Shown: positions 18,001 through 26,506, counted from the first letter of the stretch. The stretch: 64,000 nucleotides of DNA from Palsa-744 sp963734815 (GCA_963734815.1 CAVTIH010000001.1:620001-684000), one strand, 5' to 3'. Notes: generated by a model not told the origin, from the sequence alone. A program made the numbers and translations.

Positions 18001-18383
18001 TCCCGTTGGAAGGCCCGGCGTACTTCGTCTCCAACGGCGGCGAAGCGTTCCCGAACCTGATCGTCGTGCTGCAGGGCTACGGCGTTACGATCGACCTCGT
18101 CGGCGACACGTTCATCAGCAAGGCCGGGATTACCTCCAGCACATTCAAGACTGTCCCCGACGCCCCCGTCGGCAGCTTCGAACTCACCCTCCCCGAGGGC
18201 AAGTTCTCCGCGCTGACGGCGCTCGGGAACCTCTGCAAGCAAAAGCTCGTGATGCCCACCGAATTCGTCGCGCAGAACGGCGCCGAGATCCACCAAAACA
18301 CGAAGATCGCCGTCACCGGCTGCGGCAAGGCCGTGCGCCATGAGCGCAAGAGGAAACACACCAAGAAGAAGAAGAAGAAGTGA
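15003..18383 (+). CDS. Giant secreted repeat protein B1 with lysine-rich tail
   Basis: A 1126-aa exported protein: hydrophobic signal near residues 10-30, then the EPWWHVVS motif shared by all B proteins, then a DUF11-like domain (INVGDADANGEA...ISDVLPEHVKA). After that come at least four related beta-rich units, each with a LPxGLxGNP or LPEGVxLNP start, a Cys-containing QF/CP segment, and blocks such as FGGERAPLATP and GGKVYITEKYDGAPFGLS. The final unit has GPAYFVSNGGEAFPNLIVVLQGYGV, split here only by spacing. The tail is RKRKHTKKKKKK. No sortase motif and no C-terminal membrane helix are present. It lacks the extra N-terminal domain seen in B2-B4. A group II intron follows directly. Confidence 0.8.
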   Translation: MTTFRALQKTATVIVALLAVLACSAASASASAVTVEPWWHVVSLARPSYLPPEGKGVIVLTAINVGDADANGEASPIRISDVLPEHVKARSIEANTLNGGAIERGSIRCELGTLTCTFEEGCRPTECPFERAILPPFDQIEVVIGVELEPGASSGEVNRVHVSGGGAPPVQVSHAIVVSAQPTPFGAQLYEETLEEVGGAPATQAGTHPFQFTTTLDLNEAAQRGQETEPAGALPKDLTFKLPAGLVGNPTAYPNCSLAQFGSETCSADTAVGVAVITYDGSGVGGTLFNVQIPVYNLEPSRGEPARFGFFAPGAPVFLDTSVRTGEDYGVTVHVHNIPQTVDFLSNTVTFWGVPGAAVHDDVRGAGCFSELAGDKAEEIERQGGCKPLRDSNPAPLLSMPTSCTGPLRDSIEVDSWAEPQNKLAYPSEPGEAPLDGTMQALDGCSLLPFSAEVGASADEDTASSPSGLKVDVHVPQAEGLTAVGLAAADVKSTTVALPEGVVLNPSAADGLQACSLLTGRRPAQEAQEEKGEIEGIDLETKQPANCPNASKVATVTIHTPLLPNPLKGFIYLAAPQNFLGGALENPFKSLVALYLVAEDPVSGTLVKFPMKVTLSETGQIVTTVESPQLPFEDAEFEFFGGERAPLATPTRCGSYTTNALFEPWTTTEADPESLHSSSAFGIAAGPNGSACPGASLPFSPTLESESTNIDAGGLTPLSTTLSRESGQQDIQSVTLHYPPGLSGLLSGVSLCPEAQANAGTCPESSRIGETIVSVGVGGAPFTVTGGKVYITEKYDGAPFGLSITNPAKAGPFDLQEGRPVVVRAKVEVNPETAALTIATDASGPHAIPTIIEGFPLQIQHVNVLVDRPGFTFNPTDCNPTEITGTIDSAEGASYPVKVPFQVTNCAVLKFEPKFQVSTSSKTSRTNGASLAVNLTYPKAPSGSQANIRQVKVELPKQLPSRLTTLQKACTAAQFHANPAGCPAASLVGHAKAITPLVPVPLEGPAYFVSNGGEAFPNLIVVLQGYGVTIDLVGDTFISKAGITSSTFKTVPDAPVGSFELTLPEGKFSALTALGNLCKQKLVMPTEFVAQNGAEIHQNTKIAVTGCGKAVRHERKRKHTKKKKKK

Positions 18384-18947
18384 GGTGTGTTCTTTGATGC
18401 GGTGTTGTACAGGAGATGGAGGTAGGCCCTCCGCGGTCGCTCTACAGGGAGAGATCGCAAACCACCCGCAAACTGCTGGGGTAAAGAGCCGTGGTGGGAA
18501 GCGTTGCGGGAAAAGGCGTGCCTTTGAGCGCGTCAGGTATGACCCAATGAAGGCGAACGAAAGTGAATCGCAGGTGAAGTGTCGAAAGGCATTTGATGAC
18601 ATCAAAACCGGGGGATTGCTTTTGTCCCGGGATGAGTCTGGCGGGTTCCTGTTTATTGGCCAGACGGTGTCCGGCATGTATGCGACGCGAGCGTGGGTCA
18701 GGCTCCTGTATGGAACATGGGAACCTGTCGTCCTGCGAGGCGATCAGCTAGTGGCTTCTGGCCTGCGGCTGGCTGTCTCAGGGAAGGTCTCAAGCGGAAG
18801 AAGCCGCGAGGGACGAATTCCTGTTGTGGGGCACAGGGACGGACCGTCTCGTAGTAGTAATGAAGGTCCTGTAATGGGACTGGAGCGAAGGGGACGGGCC
18901 ATTCAGACGAGATTCTCGGTCAACCACGAAGGGTGTGGGATGAGCTG

Positions 18948-19390
18948 ATGGTTGAGTCAGAGTCGAAAGTGAAGTCGTTTGTTATCTCGAAGAAGGTTGT
19001 TTTGGAGGCCTGGGAAGACGTAAAGTCCAACCAGGGCGCTGCTGGTGTTGACGGGGAAACGATCGCGGATTTCGAGAGGAACCTTTCGGGGAACCTCTAC
19101 CAAATCTGGAACCGGCTCTCCTCGGGATCATATATGCCGCCGGCGGTGCGGGCGGTGCAGATACCGAAGAAGCATTCGCTAGGGGTCAGAACCCTCGGCA
19201 TACCTACGGTCGCGGATAGGGTCGCGCAAACGGTCGTAAAGAGGTACTTGGAGCCCAATGTGGAGCCTGTGTTTCACACGGACTCGTATGGGTACCGACC
19301 GGGTCGCTCGACGCATGATGCGCTGTGGGTTTGCCGGGATCGGTGTTGGAAATACTTCTGGGTGATCGACTTGGATCTCCAGTCGTTTTT
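18948..19390 (+). pseudogene. Group II intron reverse transcriptase, 5' part
   Basis: The N-terminal ~148 residues of an intron-encoded reverse transcriptase: VKSNQGAAGVDGETIADFE, LGIPTVADRVAQTVVKRYLEP and DSYGYRPGRSTHDAL are the RT0-RT2 signatures. It breaks off in RT3, just after VIDLDLQSF, where the first catalytic Asp lies. The matching FDSIDHGRM resumes at 26997. Fusing the two parts gives VIDLDLQSF-FDSIDHG in a perfect frame, so the gene was intact before insertion. Start ATG 18948 precedes MVESESKVK; a ribosome site is weak. Confidence 0.9.
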
Positions 19391-19400
19391 GGTGCCATCG

Positions 19401-20039
19401 TCACACTGCCATCGCGTTCATGGGGGTGGTGTCGAAGAGGGCGTTTTCGGCTTGTGGGATGAGTATTCGCAGGCCTTTTCGGCGTCCGTTGCGGACGTGG
19501 AGGGCTTGCAGCTCGCCGCGCTTGACACGCTGCAACACTGTTTGGCGGGAGACGCCGAGGATTCGCATCGCGTCGACGATCGGGACGTAGCCGGCGGGGG
19601 CGTCCTCGACGAACAGTGCGCGGAGCTCGTCGTTGACTCGGATCCGCCAGGGAGCGCCGGGGGTGTCTTGCTCGCCGGGGATGAACCCGGCTTGAAGCCA
19701 GCGGAAGATTGTGGATGCCGCGACACCGAGAACGTCGGCGGCCCTGCCGACGGGGAGCAGCTCGCCGGCGGGTGGCTCGGCGGGCGGCTTGTATTTGGGG
19801 ATGTTGCGGTAGCGGCGCAGCCCGCCGACGATGATCACGGTGAATCGCTCGCCGGTCGCGGAGCGGCGGCCTTGGCGGTTGAGGATCCCGGCGATCTGGG
19901 CGTCGTCGTAGTGCGCGGCGAGCCGCTCCAGCAGTGTGATCGTGTCCTCGTCGGTGCGAACTGTCGGCTGGTGGCGCGGGAGCGCTACGGCGAGCTCGGT
20001 GATCGCTCCGCCGCGCCAGCGGACGGTGAGTGTCGCGCG
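19401..20039 (-). pseudogene. Large serine recombinase, C-terminal part
   Basis: About 212 residues forming the end of the recombinase. The frame continues from the middle part across the IS66 target duplication (...EGRAT-LTVRWRGG). It contains the DDAQIAGILNRQGRRSATG segment and then two helix-turn-helix regions of MerR type: VGRAADVLGVAASTIFRWLQAG and VDAMRILGVSRQTVLQRVKRGEL, spaced by a linker. These would bind the attachment sites. It is cut off from the rest of its gene by IS66 copy 1 and cannot be translated as a recombinase. Confidence 0.88.
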
Positions 20040-20047
20040 GTAACTAT

Positions 20048-20365
20048 TCAGGTGCCGATCCAGCGTTTGTAGGCGGCGAGGAGGCGTGAGGTGACTGGGT
20101 CCGCGTCGATGTGGATATCGAGTAGGGCGACCTCGTAGCGTTTGCCGTTGCGTTGGCATGTGGCGATCAGCTCGCGGCGGTTGCCTGTGGTGGTGACAGA
20201 GAGCACGTCGACGGTCTCGCCGACGATGGTGCCTGGGCATGGGAAGTTTGCGTCGTAGAAGGCGTTTTCGAATCCCATCAGTTGCTCGTCCTCGTCGTAG
20301 CAGTCGACGGTGATCTCCTCGATCAGGGCGTCAAGCTCTGGGTCGGATTGGCGGGCGGGGCTCAT
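20048..20365 (-). CDS. IS66 passenger protein, acidic, 105 aa (copy 1)
   Basis: A 105-aa acidic protein starting at MSPARQSDPELD; the frame is open further upstream but that part overlaps the 142-aa gene. The N-terminal third is rich in Asp/Glu (LIEEITVDCYDEDEQLMGF), the rest looks like a small beta domain. It ends close to the element's terminal repeat. Function unknown; a calcium- or metal-binding role is only suggested by the acidic composition. It takes the place of the small tnpA/tnpB genes of classical IS66 but shows no likeness to TnpB. Confidence 0.6.
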   Translation of the reverse strand: MSPARQSDPELDALIEEITVDCYDEDEQLMGFENAFYDANFPCPGTIVGETVDVLSVTTTGNRRELIATCQRNGKRYEVALLDIHIDADPVTSRLLAAYKRWIGT

Positions 20366-20381
20366 CGGGCTCTTCTCATAA

Positions 20382-20810
20382 TCAAGCGGCTGGGTGCAGG
20401 CGCTCCAAAAGCAGTGGTGGGCATTGGCGGATCTCGCCGCTTTGGAACCGGCCGACGGGCTGGTGCACGCAGACGGTGGCGGTGCGCTCATCAAGCTCGA
20501 TCACGACGCCGTGCACGCCGCACAGATATTGGGGTTTGGTGCGCTCGCTGAAGCGGACGCGGTCGCCGAGGGAGAGCATCGCCAGTGCCTTGGCGGAGTT
20601 GACCGTCTCCAGCAGGTCAAGGCGTGCGTGGATCGCGTCGGCGATCGCTGTCAGGTGCTGATCGAGTGCTCCGGCTGCGATCTGGTCGAGCAGCAGCCGC
20701 TCGGGCCGGGCTGGCGTCTGCTGTGGATCATCGCGCGGCGGCGGGGAGCTGGCGCCCGCGCCTGATGGCAACTGACGTTGGGGTCTGTTGCGACGGGAGC
20801 GCTTGCTCAT
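20382..20810 (-). CDS. IS66 passenger protein, 142 aa (copy 1)
   Basis: A 142-aa basic protein. The N-terminus is Arg/Pro-rich and disordered. The middle has a helical segment (LDQIAAGALDQHLTAIADAI), and residues ~75-140 resemble a small SH3- or KOW-like beta barrel (LGDRVRFSERTKPQYLCGV, then VVIELDERTATVCVHQPVG), as in proteins that touch nucleic acid. It follows tnpC on the same strand and precedes the 105-aa gene. No firm family assignment. Confidence 0.6.
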   Translation of the reverse strand: MSKRSRRNRPQRQLPSGAGASSPPPRDDPQQTPARPERLLLDQIAAGALDQHLTAIADAIHARLDLLETVNSAKALAMLSLGDRVRFSERTKPQYLCGVHGVVIELDERTATVCVHQPVGRFQSGEIRQCPPLLLERLHPAA

Positions 20811-20848
20811 GCCCCGCGATTATTGCCACCGTGGTGGACGGCGCGGCT

Positions 20849-22309
20849 TCAGGTTTCCCCGGCGGCCGGCAGCCAGGGTGTGCCCCGCGCCAGCGCGCTG
20901 AGCACACCGAGGGTGTCTTGGCCCTGCTTTCTGGCGGTGGAGATGTAGGAGCGGACCGTCAGGTAGCGTTGCGCGCCCTCCATCGTGCGAAAGCACCCGG
21001 ATATCTTTTGCTGGAGCTTCACCATGCGAAGATCGGCCTCACAGATGTTGTTCGTGAAGGGTACGGAGAAGTCGTGGGCGAAGAGGGTCGCTTCGCGCTC
21101 ACACCGATCCAGGCGCAGCAGCAGGTTCTGCGCCTTTGAGCGCTTGATCCGCTCACCGGCGTGCTCGGCCAAGCCGGGGTTCTCCGCAAAGCCCTGAGCG
21201 ATCACGGCGCGGTAGCTGCGGTGAAGTTCTAAAAGCGCGCTCTCGGGCAGCCGTTTGCGGCCAGCCGTCTTGGCGTCATCGACCATCTCCTTGGTGTCCA
21301 GCAGCAGGCAGCTCATGCCCGAGGCCCACGCCTGGCCGGCCTCATGCGCGGCGATCAGCTCCCGCAGGTGGTGAGCGCCGCAGAGAGCATGGGTCGCCTT
21401 GGTGTAGGTGCGGTAGGGTGTGAAGCCGTCGTGCACGGCGACCCCGCGGAAGCGGGGGAGCACCCCGGCGTCGTCCATCGCGTCGGTGCCGCGCTTCTCA
21501 TGGACGGTGTAGCGCGTGAGCATCTCGGTGGAGGTGGCATGCGCCCAGCGCAGTCGCTCAGCGATCCGCAACCCGGTCTCGTCGTAGTGCGCGACCGGCT
21601 GATCCGCGAGCAGACTGCGCAACTGCTCATCGAACTCGGTAAGACCCGCAGCGGCCTTGCCCACCCACGAGCACAGCGTGGCGGTCGAGATCTCCGCCCC
21701 GGTGAGATCACAAATCAGTCTGTGAGCACGATCGTAGGGGATGTGCTGAAAGACGATCAGGTAAACCCCGAACGCGCGCAGGTTGCACCCATACCCGACG
21801 GGAGCGAGAACGTCCTCGGGGAAACGCCCCTCATTCACGCGCCCACAATGCCCACAGCGCCTGCGCTTCGCGACGTGCTCGATCACTTCCAGCGCGAGCT
21901 TCTCGGGGATGTCGAAAACCTGACGGGACTCCCCGCCCGCAAGCTCCTCCCCGTCAACCAGATCACGCCCGCAGCCCTCACACAGATCGGGCTCGTGGGG
22001 AATCTCACGATCAGGAACCTCCACGCGCTCCAAGTGCGCGCCCGCATGACCCTCCTGGCCTCCCGGTTTGCGCCCCGAGCGCTCCCGCAGGCTGCGCTTC
22101 TTCGGCGAAGGCTTCGAGTAACCGTCTGAGGACGGCGGCTTGCTCGAGTTCCTTGAGTTCTGATCCAGCTTGGCCTGCAACTCGGCGACCTGTGCCCTCA
22201 CTCCGGCATTCTCAGCCATCAGCGCCGCGATCACCGCATCCTGCTCAGTGATCCGGGCTTCAAGCTCCTCGCGGCTGAGCTGCCGTGCACGCTGCCCTGC
22301 ATCGGCCAT
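20849..22309 (-). CDS. IS66-family transposase TnpC (copy 1)
   Basis: A 486-aa transposase. An N-terminal coiled coil (residues ~5-55) leads into NSRNSSKPPSSDG, the IS66 hallmark, then a zinc-finger-like region (CEGCGRDL, RRRCGHCGR). The DDE core has Asp in HYDETGLRI, Asp in VHDGFTPYRTY and Glu in NNICEADLRMVKLQQKISG. Start at MADAGQRARQL is preferred; an in-frame ATG eight codons earlier is possible. The gene appears intact and is identical to copy 2 at protein level, which points to recent activity. Confidence 0.95.
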   Translation of the reverse strand: MADAGQRARQLSREELEARITEQDAVIAALMAENAGVRAQVAELQAKLDQNSRNSSKPPSSDGYSKPSPKKRSLRERSGRKPGGQEGHAGAHLERVEVPDREIPHEPDLCEGCGRDLVDGEELAGGESRQVFDIPEKLALEVIEHVAKRRRCGHCGRVNEGRFPEDVLAPVGYGCNLRAFGVYLIVFQHIPYDRAHRLICDLTGAEISTATLCSWVGKAAAGLTEFDEQLRSLLADQPVAHYDETGLRIAERLRWAHATSTEMLTRYTVHEKRGTDAMDDAGVLPRFRGVAVHDGFTPYRTYTKATHALCGAHHLRELIAAHEAGQAWASGMSCLLLDTKEMVDDAKTAGRKRLPESALLELHRSYRAVIAQGFAENPGLAEHAGERIKRSKAQNLLLRLDRCEREATLFAHDFSVPFTNNICEADLRMVKLQQKISGCFRTMEGAQRYLTVRSYISTARKQGQDTLGVLSALARGTPWLPAAGET

Positions 22310-22440
22310 GACCGCAAGATTCCCTGCAACCAAGCGGACTCCTGCTCACCCCCACCTCCCCTCAACCGCGCGCACGCACCCGAACCTGCGCTTGACCTTG
22401 ACGAACGAGACCAGCCAGACCTAAATAGTTACGTCGCGCG

Positions 22441-23894
22441 ACCCTCGTGCCGGTTGATGTTAATACCCTCTTGTCGGTAGACGTCAATATCTTCCTGTTG
22501 GTTGGTGTTAATTTGCTCGGGTCGGTTGACGTTAATAATTACCTCCTCGATCAGTGTTCGCATGAGTTGCTTGCGCTCGCGGTCGGTGGTCGTTGGCGCA
22601 GACCACACGCGGCCGAGGTCAGCGCCGAGGCAGAGGAGTCGCTGGCGCTCTGTGTCGGTGAGTGTGCGGGGGCGCTGGCGCTCGCGCAGCTCGAGCTCTG
22701 CTTGCGCGGCGTGCAGTGCTGTGAGTGCTTGCTCCCAGGCGCGCTCAAGGCCACGCGCGACGAGGCGGTGCTCGGGCTCGACTTGGTGGTAGCGGCGCTC
22801 GGCGCGCTCGGCTTGGTATTTGGTGCGCTCGACTTGGAGTCGCCATTGAGTGAGCGCGGCGTCGTGATCGGCCTCGAGAGCCTCGGCGGCGCGCAGCGCG
22901 GCCTTCACTCCGGCGGGGGTGAGTGCGGCCAGCAGCGCGCTGGCGACGGCTTGGTCGATCTGGCCTCCGCCGACTCGCATGCACCAGCTCCCGCGGTTCT
23001 CGACGAGGATGCTGTTGGGGCAGTGATAGGCGGGGCTCTGGTGTCCGCGGCGTCCTTGGTAGTGCACCTTCAGTTTGCGTCCGCAGTGTCCGCAGACCGC
23101 GATTCCTTGCAGGAGTGCTTGGCCCTCGCGAACGGCGCCGCCGGCCTGGTGCGCGCGTGGGCGCGTGTTACGCGCGATCCGTTCGCGATTGGCGTCGAAC
23201 GTGGCCTTGTCGACGAAGCCGGGGTGGTGATCCCAGATCAAGACCTCCCATTCTGCCTGGGGCACACGACGCATCCGTGTGCGTGGCTGGCCGTGCTCGT
23301 CGATGTAGCGCTCGCGGCGGGTCTTGCCATAGGCGTATGCGCCCGCGTATACGGGGTTCTCGAGGACGCTGTGGATCTGGTGGTAGGTCGGGACGACCCA
23401 CTGGATCTCGCCGTTCGGGAAACGCCGCAGCGGAAACTTGATGCCCTCGCGACGCATCCACAGCCACACCTGGCGCACCGAGCCGAGCTCGCTGAAACGC
23501 TCGAAGATTGTTTGGATCGCGCCGCGCACGGCCTCGTCGGGGTCGAGCAGGACTTCACCGTCCTCCTCGCCCCACACCAATCCGACGGGCAGTCCGCGGC
23601 GCAGCTCGCCACGGGCGGCCTTGTTGCGGATACCGCCCTGCAGCCTGGCGCGCAGCACGTGCAGCTCGGCCTCGCTCATCGTTCCCTTCAATCCCAAGAG
23701 CAGCCGGTCGTTGAACGAGCCGGGGTGATACAGCCCATCGCCGTCACCGATCACGGTGTCGGTCACGCCGCACAGATCCAACAGCCGATACCAGTCGGCG
23801 TTGTTTCTGGCCAGCCTGGAGACCTCCAGGCCGAGCACCAGCCCGGCGTGCCCGAGCCCGACCTCGGCCGCCAGCCGCGCGAACCCCGATCGGT
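22441..23894 (-). pseudogene. Large serine recombinase, middle part
   Basis: About 485 residues between the two IS66 copies. It begins with DRSGFARLAAEVGLGHAGLV and LEVSRLARNNADWYRLLDLC, the second half of the catalytic domain. The recombinase domain follows (GLPVGLVWGEEDGEV, NPVYAGAYAYGK), then the zinc ribbon (CGHCGRKL...YHCPN...WCMRVGG) and a long coiled-coil region near the end. Both edges fuse in frame with the outer parts when each IS66 and one target repeat are removed. Confidence 0.92.
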
Positions 23895-24025
23895 CAGACA
23901 GGGTAACTATTTAGGTCTGGCTGGTCTCGTTCGTCAAGGTCAAGCGCAGGTTCGGGTGCGTGCGCGCGGTTGAGGGGAGGTGGGGGTGAGCAGGAGTCCG
24001 CTTGGTTGCAGGGAATCTTGCGGTC

Positions 24026-25486
24026 ATGGCCGATGCAGGGCAGCGTGCACGGCAGCTCAGCCGCGAGGAGCTTGAAGCCCGGATCACTGAGCAGGATGCG
24101 GTGATCGCGGCGCTGATGGCTGAGAATGCCGGAGTGAGGGCACAGGTCGCCGAGTTGCAGGCCAAGCTGGATCAGAACTCAAGGAACTCGAGCAAGCCGC
24201 CGTCCTCAGACGGTTACTCGAAGCCTTCGCCGAAGAAGCGCAGCCTGCGGGAGCGCTCGGGGCGCAAACCGGGAGGCCAGGAGGGTCATGCGGGCGCGCA
24301 CTTGGAGCGCGTGGAGGTTCCTGATCGTGAGATTCCCCACGAGCCCGATCTGTGTGAGGGCTGCGGGCGTGATCTGGTTGACGGGGAGGAGCTTGCGGGC
24401 GGGGAGTCCCGTCAGGTTTTCGACATCCCCGAGAAGCTCGCGCTGGAAGTGATCGAGCACGTCGCGAAGCGCAGGCGCTGTGGGCATTGTGGGCGCGTGA
24501 ATGAGGGGCGTTTCCCCGAGGACGTTCTCGCTCCCGTCGGGTATGGGTGCAACCTGCGCGCGTTCGGGGTTTACCTGATCGTCTTTCAGCACATCCCCTA
24601 CGATCGTGCTCACAGACTGATTTGTGATCTCACCGGGGCGGAGATCTCGACCGCCACGCTGTGCTCGTGGGTGGGCAAGGCCGCTGCGGGTCTTACCGAG
24701 TTCGATGAGCAGTTGCGCAGTCTGCTCGCGGATCAGCCGGTCGCGCACTACGACGAGACCGGGTTGCGGATCGCTGAGCGACTGCGCTGGGCGCATGCCA
24801 CCTCCACCGAGATGCTCACGCGCTACACCGTCCATGAGAAGCGCGGCACCGACGCGATGGACGACGCCGGGGTGCTCCCCCGCTTCCGCGGGGTCGCCGT
24901 GCACGACGGCTTCACACCCTACCGCACCTACACCAAGGCGACCCATGCTCTCTGCGGCGCTCACCACCTGCGGGAGCTGATCGCCGCGCATGAGGCCGGC
25001 CAGGCGTGGGCCTCGGGCATGAGCTGCCTGCTGCTGGACACCAAGGAGATGGTCGATGACGCCAAGACGGCTGGCCGCAAACGGCTGCCCGAGAGCGCGC
25101 TTTTAGAACTTCACCGCAGCTACCGCGCCGTGATCGCTCAGGGCTTTGCGGAGAACCCCGGCTTGGCCGAGCACGCCGGTGAGCGGATCAAGCGCTCAAA
25201 GGCGCAGAACCTGCTGCTGCGCCTGGATCGGTGTGAGCGCGAAGCGACCCTCTTCGCCCACGACTTCTCCGTACCCTTCACGAACAACATCTGTGAGGCC
25301 GATCTTCGCATGGTGAAGCTCCAGCAAAAGATATCCGGGTGCTTTCGCACGATGGAGGGCGCGCAACGCTACCTGACGGTCCGCTCCTACATCTCCACCG
25401 CCAGAAAGCAGGGCCAAGACACCCTCGGTGTGCTCAGCGCGCTGGCGCGGGGCACACCCTGGCTGCCGGCCGCCGGGGAAACCTGA
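24026..25486 (+). CDS. IS66-family transposase TnpC (copy 2)
   Basis: A 486-aa transposase with the same sequence as the copy 1 product: coiled coil, NSSKPPSSDG, zinc finger CEGCGRDL/CGHCGR, and the DDE residues in HYDETGL, VHDGFTPY and ICEADLRM. It appears intact. It is the first of three co-directional genes of the element. Confidence 0.95.
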   Translation: MADAGQRARQLSREELEARITEQDAVIAALMAENAGVRAQVAELQAKLDQNSRNSSKPPSSDGYSKPSPKKRSLRERSGRKPGGQEGHAGAHLERVEVPDREIPHEPDLCEGCGRDLVDGEELAGGESRQVFDIPEKLALEVIEHVAKRRRCGHCGRVNEGRFPEDVLAPVGYGCNLRAFGVYLIVFQHIPYDRAHRLICDLTGAEISTATLCSWVGKAAAGLTEFDEQLRSLLADQPVAHYDETGLRIAERLRWAHATSTEMLTRYTVHEKRGTDAMDDAGVLPRFRGVAVHDGFTPYRTYTKATHALCGAHHLRELIAAHEAGQAWASGMSCLLLDTKEMVDDAKTAGRKRLPESALLELHRSYRAVIAQGFAENPGLAEHAGERIKRSKAQNLLLRLDRCEREATLFAHDFSVPFTNNICEADLRMVKLQQKISGCFRTMEGAQRYLTVRSYISTARKQGQDTLGVLSALARGTPWLPAAGET

Positions 25487-25524
25487 AGCCGCGCCGTCCA
25501 CCACGGTGGCAATAATCGCGGGGC

Positions 25525-25953
25525 ATGAGCAAGCGCTCCCGTCGCAACAGACCCCAACGTCAGTTGCCATCAGGCGCGGGCGCCAGCTCCCCGCCGCCGC
25601 GCGATGATCCACAGCAGACGCCAGCCCGGCCCGAGCGGCTGCTGCTCGACCAGATCGCAGCCGGAGCACTCGATCAGCACCTGACAGCGATCGCCGACGC
25701 GATCCACGCACGCCTTGACCTGCTGGAGACGGTCAACTCCGCCAAGGCACTGGCGATGCTCTCCCTCGGCGACCGCGTCCGCTTCAGCGAGCGCACCAAA
25801 CCCCAATATCTGTGCGGCGTGCACGGCGTCGTGATCGAGCTTGATGAGCGCACCGCCACCGTCTGCGTGCACCAGCCCGTCGGCCGGTTCCAAAGCGGCG
25901 AGATCCGCCAATGCCCACCACTGCTTTTGGAGCGCCTGCACCCAGCCGCTTGA
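25525..25953 (+). CDS. IS66 passenger protein, 142 aa (copy 2)
   Basis: Same product as at 20382-20810: disordered basic N-terminus, helical middle and a small SH3/KOW-like C-terminal domain. It begins 39 bases after the tnpC stop. Conservation of this gene in both copies suggests it belongs to the element and is not a chance frame. Confidence 0.6.
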   Translation: MSKRSRRNRPQRQLPSGAGASSPPPRDDPQQTPARPERLLLDQIAAGALDQHLTAIADAIHARLDLLETVNSAKALAMLSLGDRVRFSERTKPQYLCGVHGVVIELDERTATVCVHQPVGRFQSGEIRQCPPLLLERLHPAA

Positions 25954-25969
25954 TTATGAGAAGAGCCCG

Positions 25970-26287
25970 ATGAGCCCCGCCCGCCAATCCGACCCAGAGC
26001 TTGACGCCCTGATCGAGGAGATCACCGTCGACTGCTACGACGAGGACGAGCAACTGATGGGATTCGAAAACGCCTTCTACGACGCAAACTTCCCATGCCC
26101 AGGCACCATCGTCGGCGAGACCGTCGACGTGCTCTCTGTCACCACCACAGGCAACCGCCGCGAGCTGATCGCCACATGCCAACGCAACGGCAAACGCTAC
26201 GAGGTCGCCCTACTCGATATCCACATCGACGCGGACCCAGTCACCTCACGCCTCCTCGCCGCCTACAAACGCTGGATCGGCACCTGA
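25970..26287 (+). CDS. IS66 passenger protein, acidic, 105 aa (copy 2)
   Basis: Same product as at 20048-20365. ATG 25970 follows the 142-aa gene by 16 bases and precedes the right terminal repeat by 8 bases. The N-terminal acidic helix-like segment and C-terminal AAYKRWIGT are visible. Function unknown. Confidence 0.6.
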   Translation: MSPARQSDPELDALIEEITVDCYDEDEQLMGFENAFYDANFPCPGTIVGETVDVLSVTTTGNRRELIATCQRNGKRYEVALLDIHIDADPVTSRLLAAYKRWIGT

Positions 26288-26295
26288 ATAGTTAC

Positions 26296-26506
26296 CAGAC
26301 AGGCCCGACCCCGAGATCCCCAGATCCTCGTCGATTACCTCAACCTGCTCGCGCGCGAATCCCAGCTCGACCGCGCGCTCCACCAGCGCGTACTGGCGCG
26401 CGGTCGACTCGACGTTGCGCTCAACCTGTGCTTGGGAGGACTGGCGCAGATACACGAACGCCTGACGGCGCAGATGCGCGACGGTCAGCTTCTCGTGCTC
26501 ACTCAC
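26296..26506 (-). pseudogene. Large serine recombinase, N-terminal catalytic part
   Basis: The first ~70 residues of the recombinase: MSEHEKLTVAHLRRQAFVYL, then RQSSQAQVERN carrying the catalytic Ser, ESTARQYALVERAVELGF and VEVIDEDLGISGSGLS. It stops at IS66 copy 2 and resumes at 23894 as DRSGFARL. The intact gene would have encoded roughly 770 residues. The ATG overlaps the end of the small accessory gene by eight bases, typical of this element type. Confidence 0.9.

Larger units (their letters stand above)
20040..22432 (-). mobile_element. IS66-family insertion sequence, copy 1
   Basis: A 2393-bp element with terminal GTAACTATTCAGG and CCTAAATAGTTAC (imperfect inverted repeats beginning GTAA, as in IS66). 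It is flanked by the 8-bp direct repeat GTCGCGCG (20032-20039 and 22433-22440), the duplication size typical of IS66. It carries three genes: two small ones and a TnpC-type transposase. It has the same length and, as far as the encoded proteins show, the same sequence as copy 2, in the opposite orientation. Confidence 0.95.
23903..26295 (+). mobile_element. IS66-family insertion sequence, copy 2
   Basis: A 2393-bp element with GTAACTATTTAGG at its left end and CCTGAATAGTTAC at its right end, flanked by the 8-bp direct repeat CAGACAGG (23895-23902 and 26296-26303). Because each copy has its own duplication, the two arrived by separate insertions and not as a composite transposon. Orientation is opposite to copy 1, so the 1.46 kb between them is bounded by a 2.4-kb inverted repeat. 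Confidence 0.95.

Noticed and set aside
18332..18383. LPxTG or similar sortase signal in B proteins
   Set aside because: No LPxTG-like motif and no terminal hydrophobic helix; the tails are only basic residues.
22441..23894. CRISPR array or other short-spacer repeats
   Set aside because: No regularly spaced short direct repeats were found here or elsewhere; repeats in the window are insertion sequences, cassettes and short tandem runs.
20040..26295. Composite transposon bounded by two IS66 copies
   Set aside because: Each copy has its own 8-bp target duplication and the segment between is the continuous middle of the recombinase gene.
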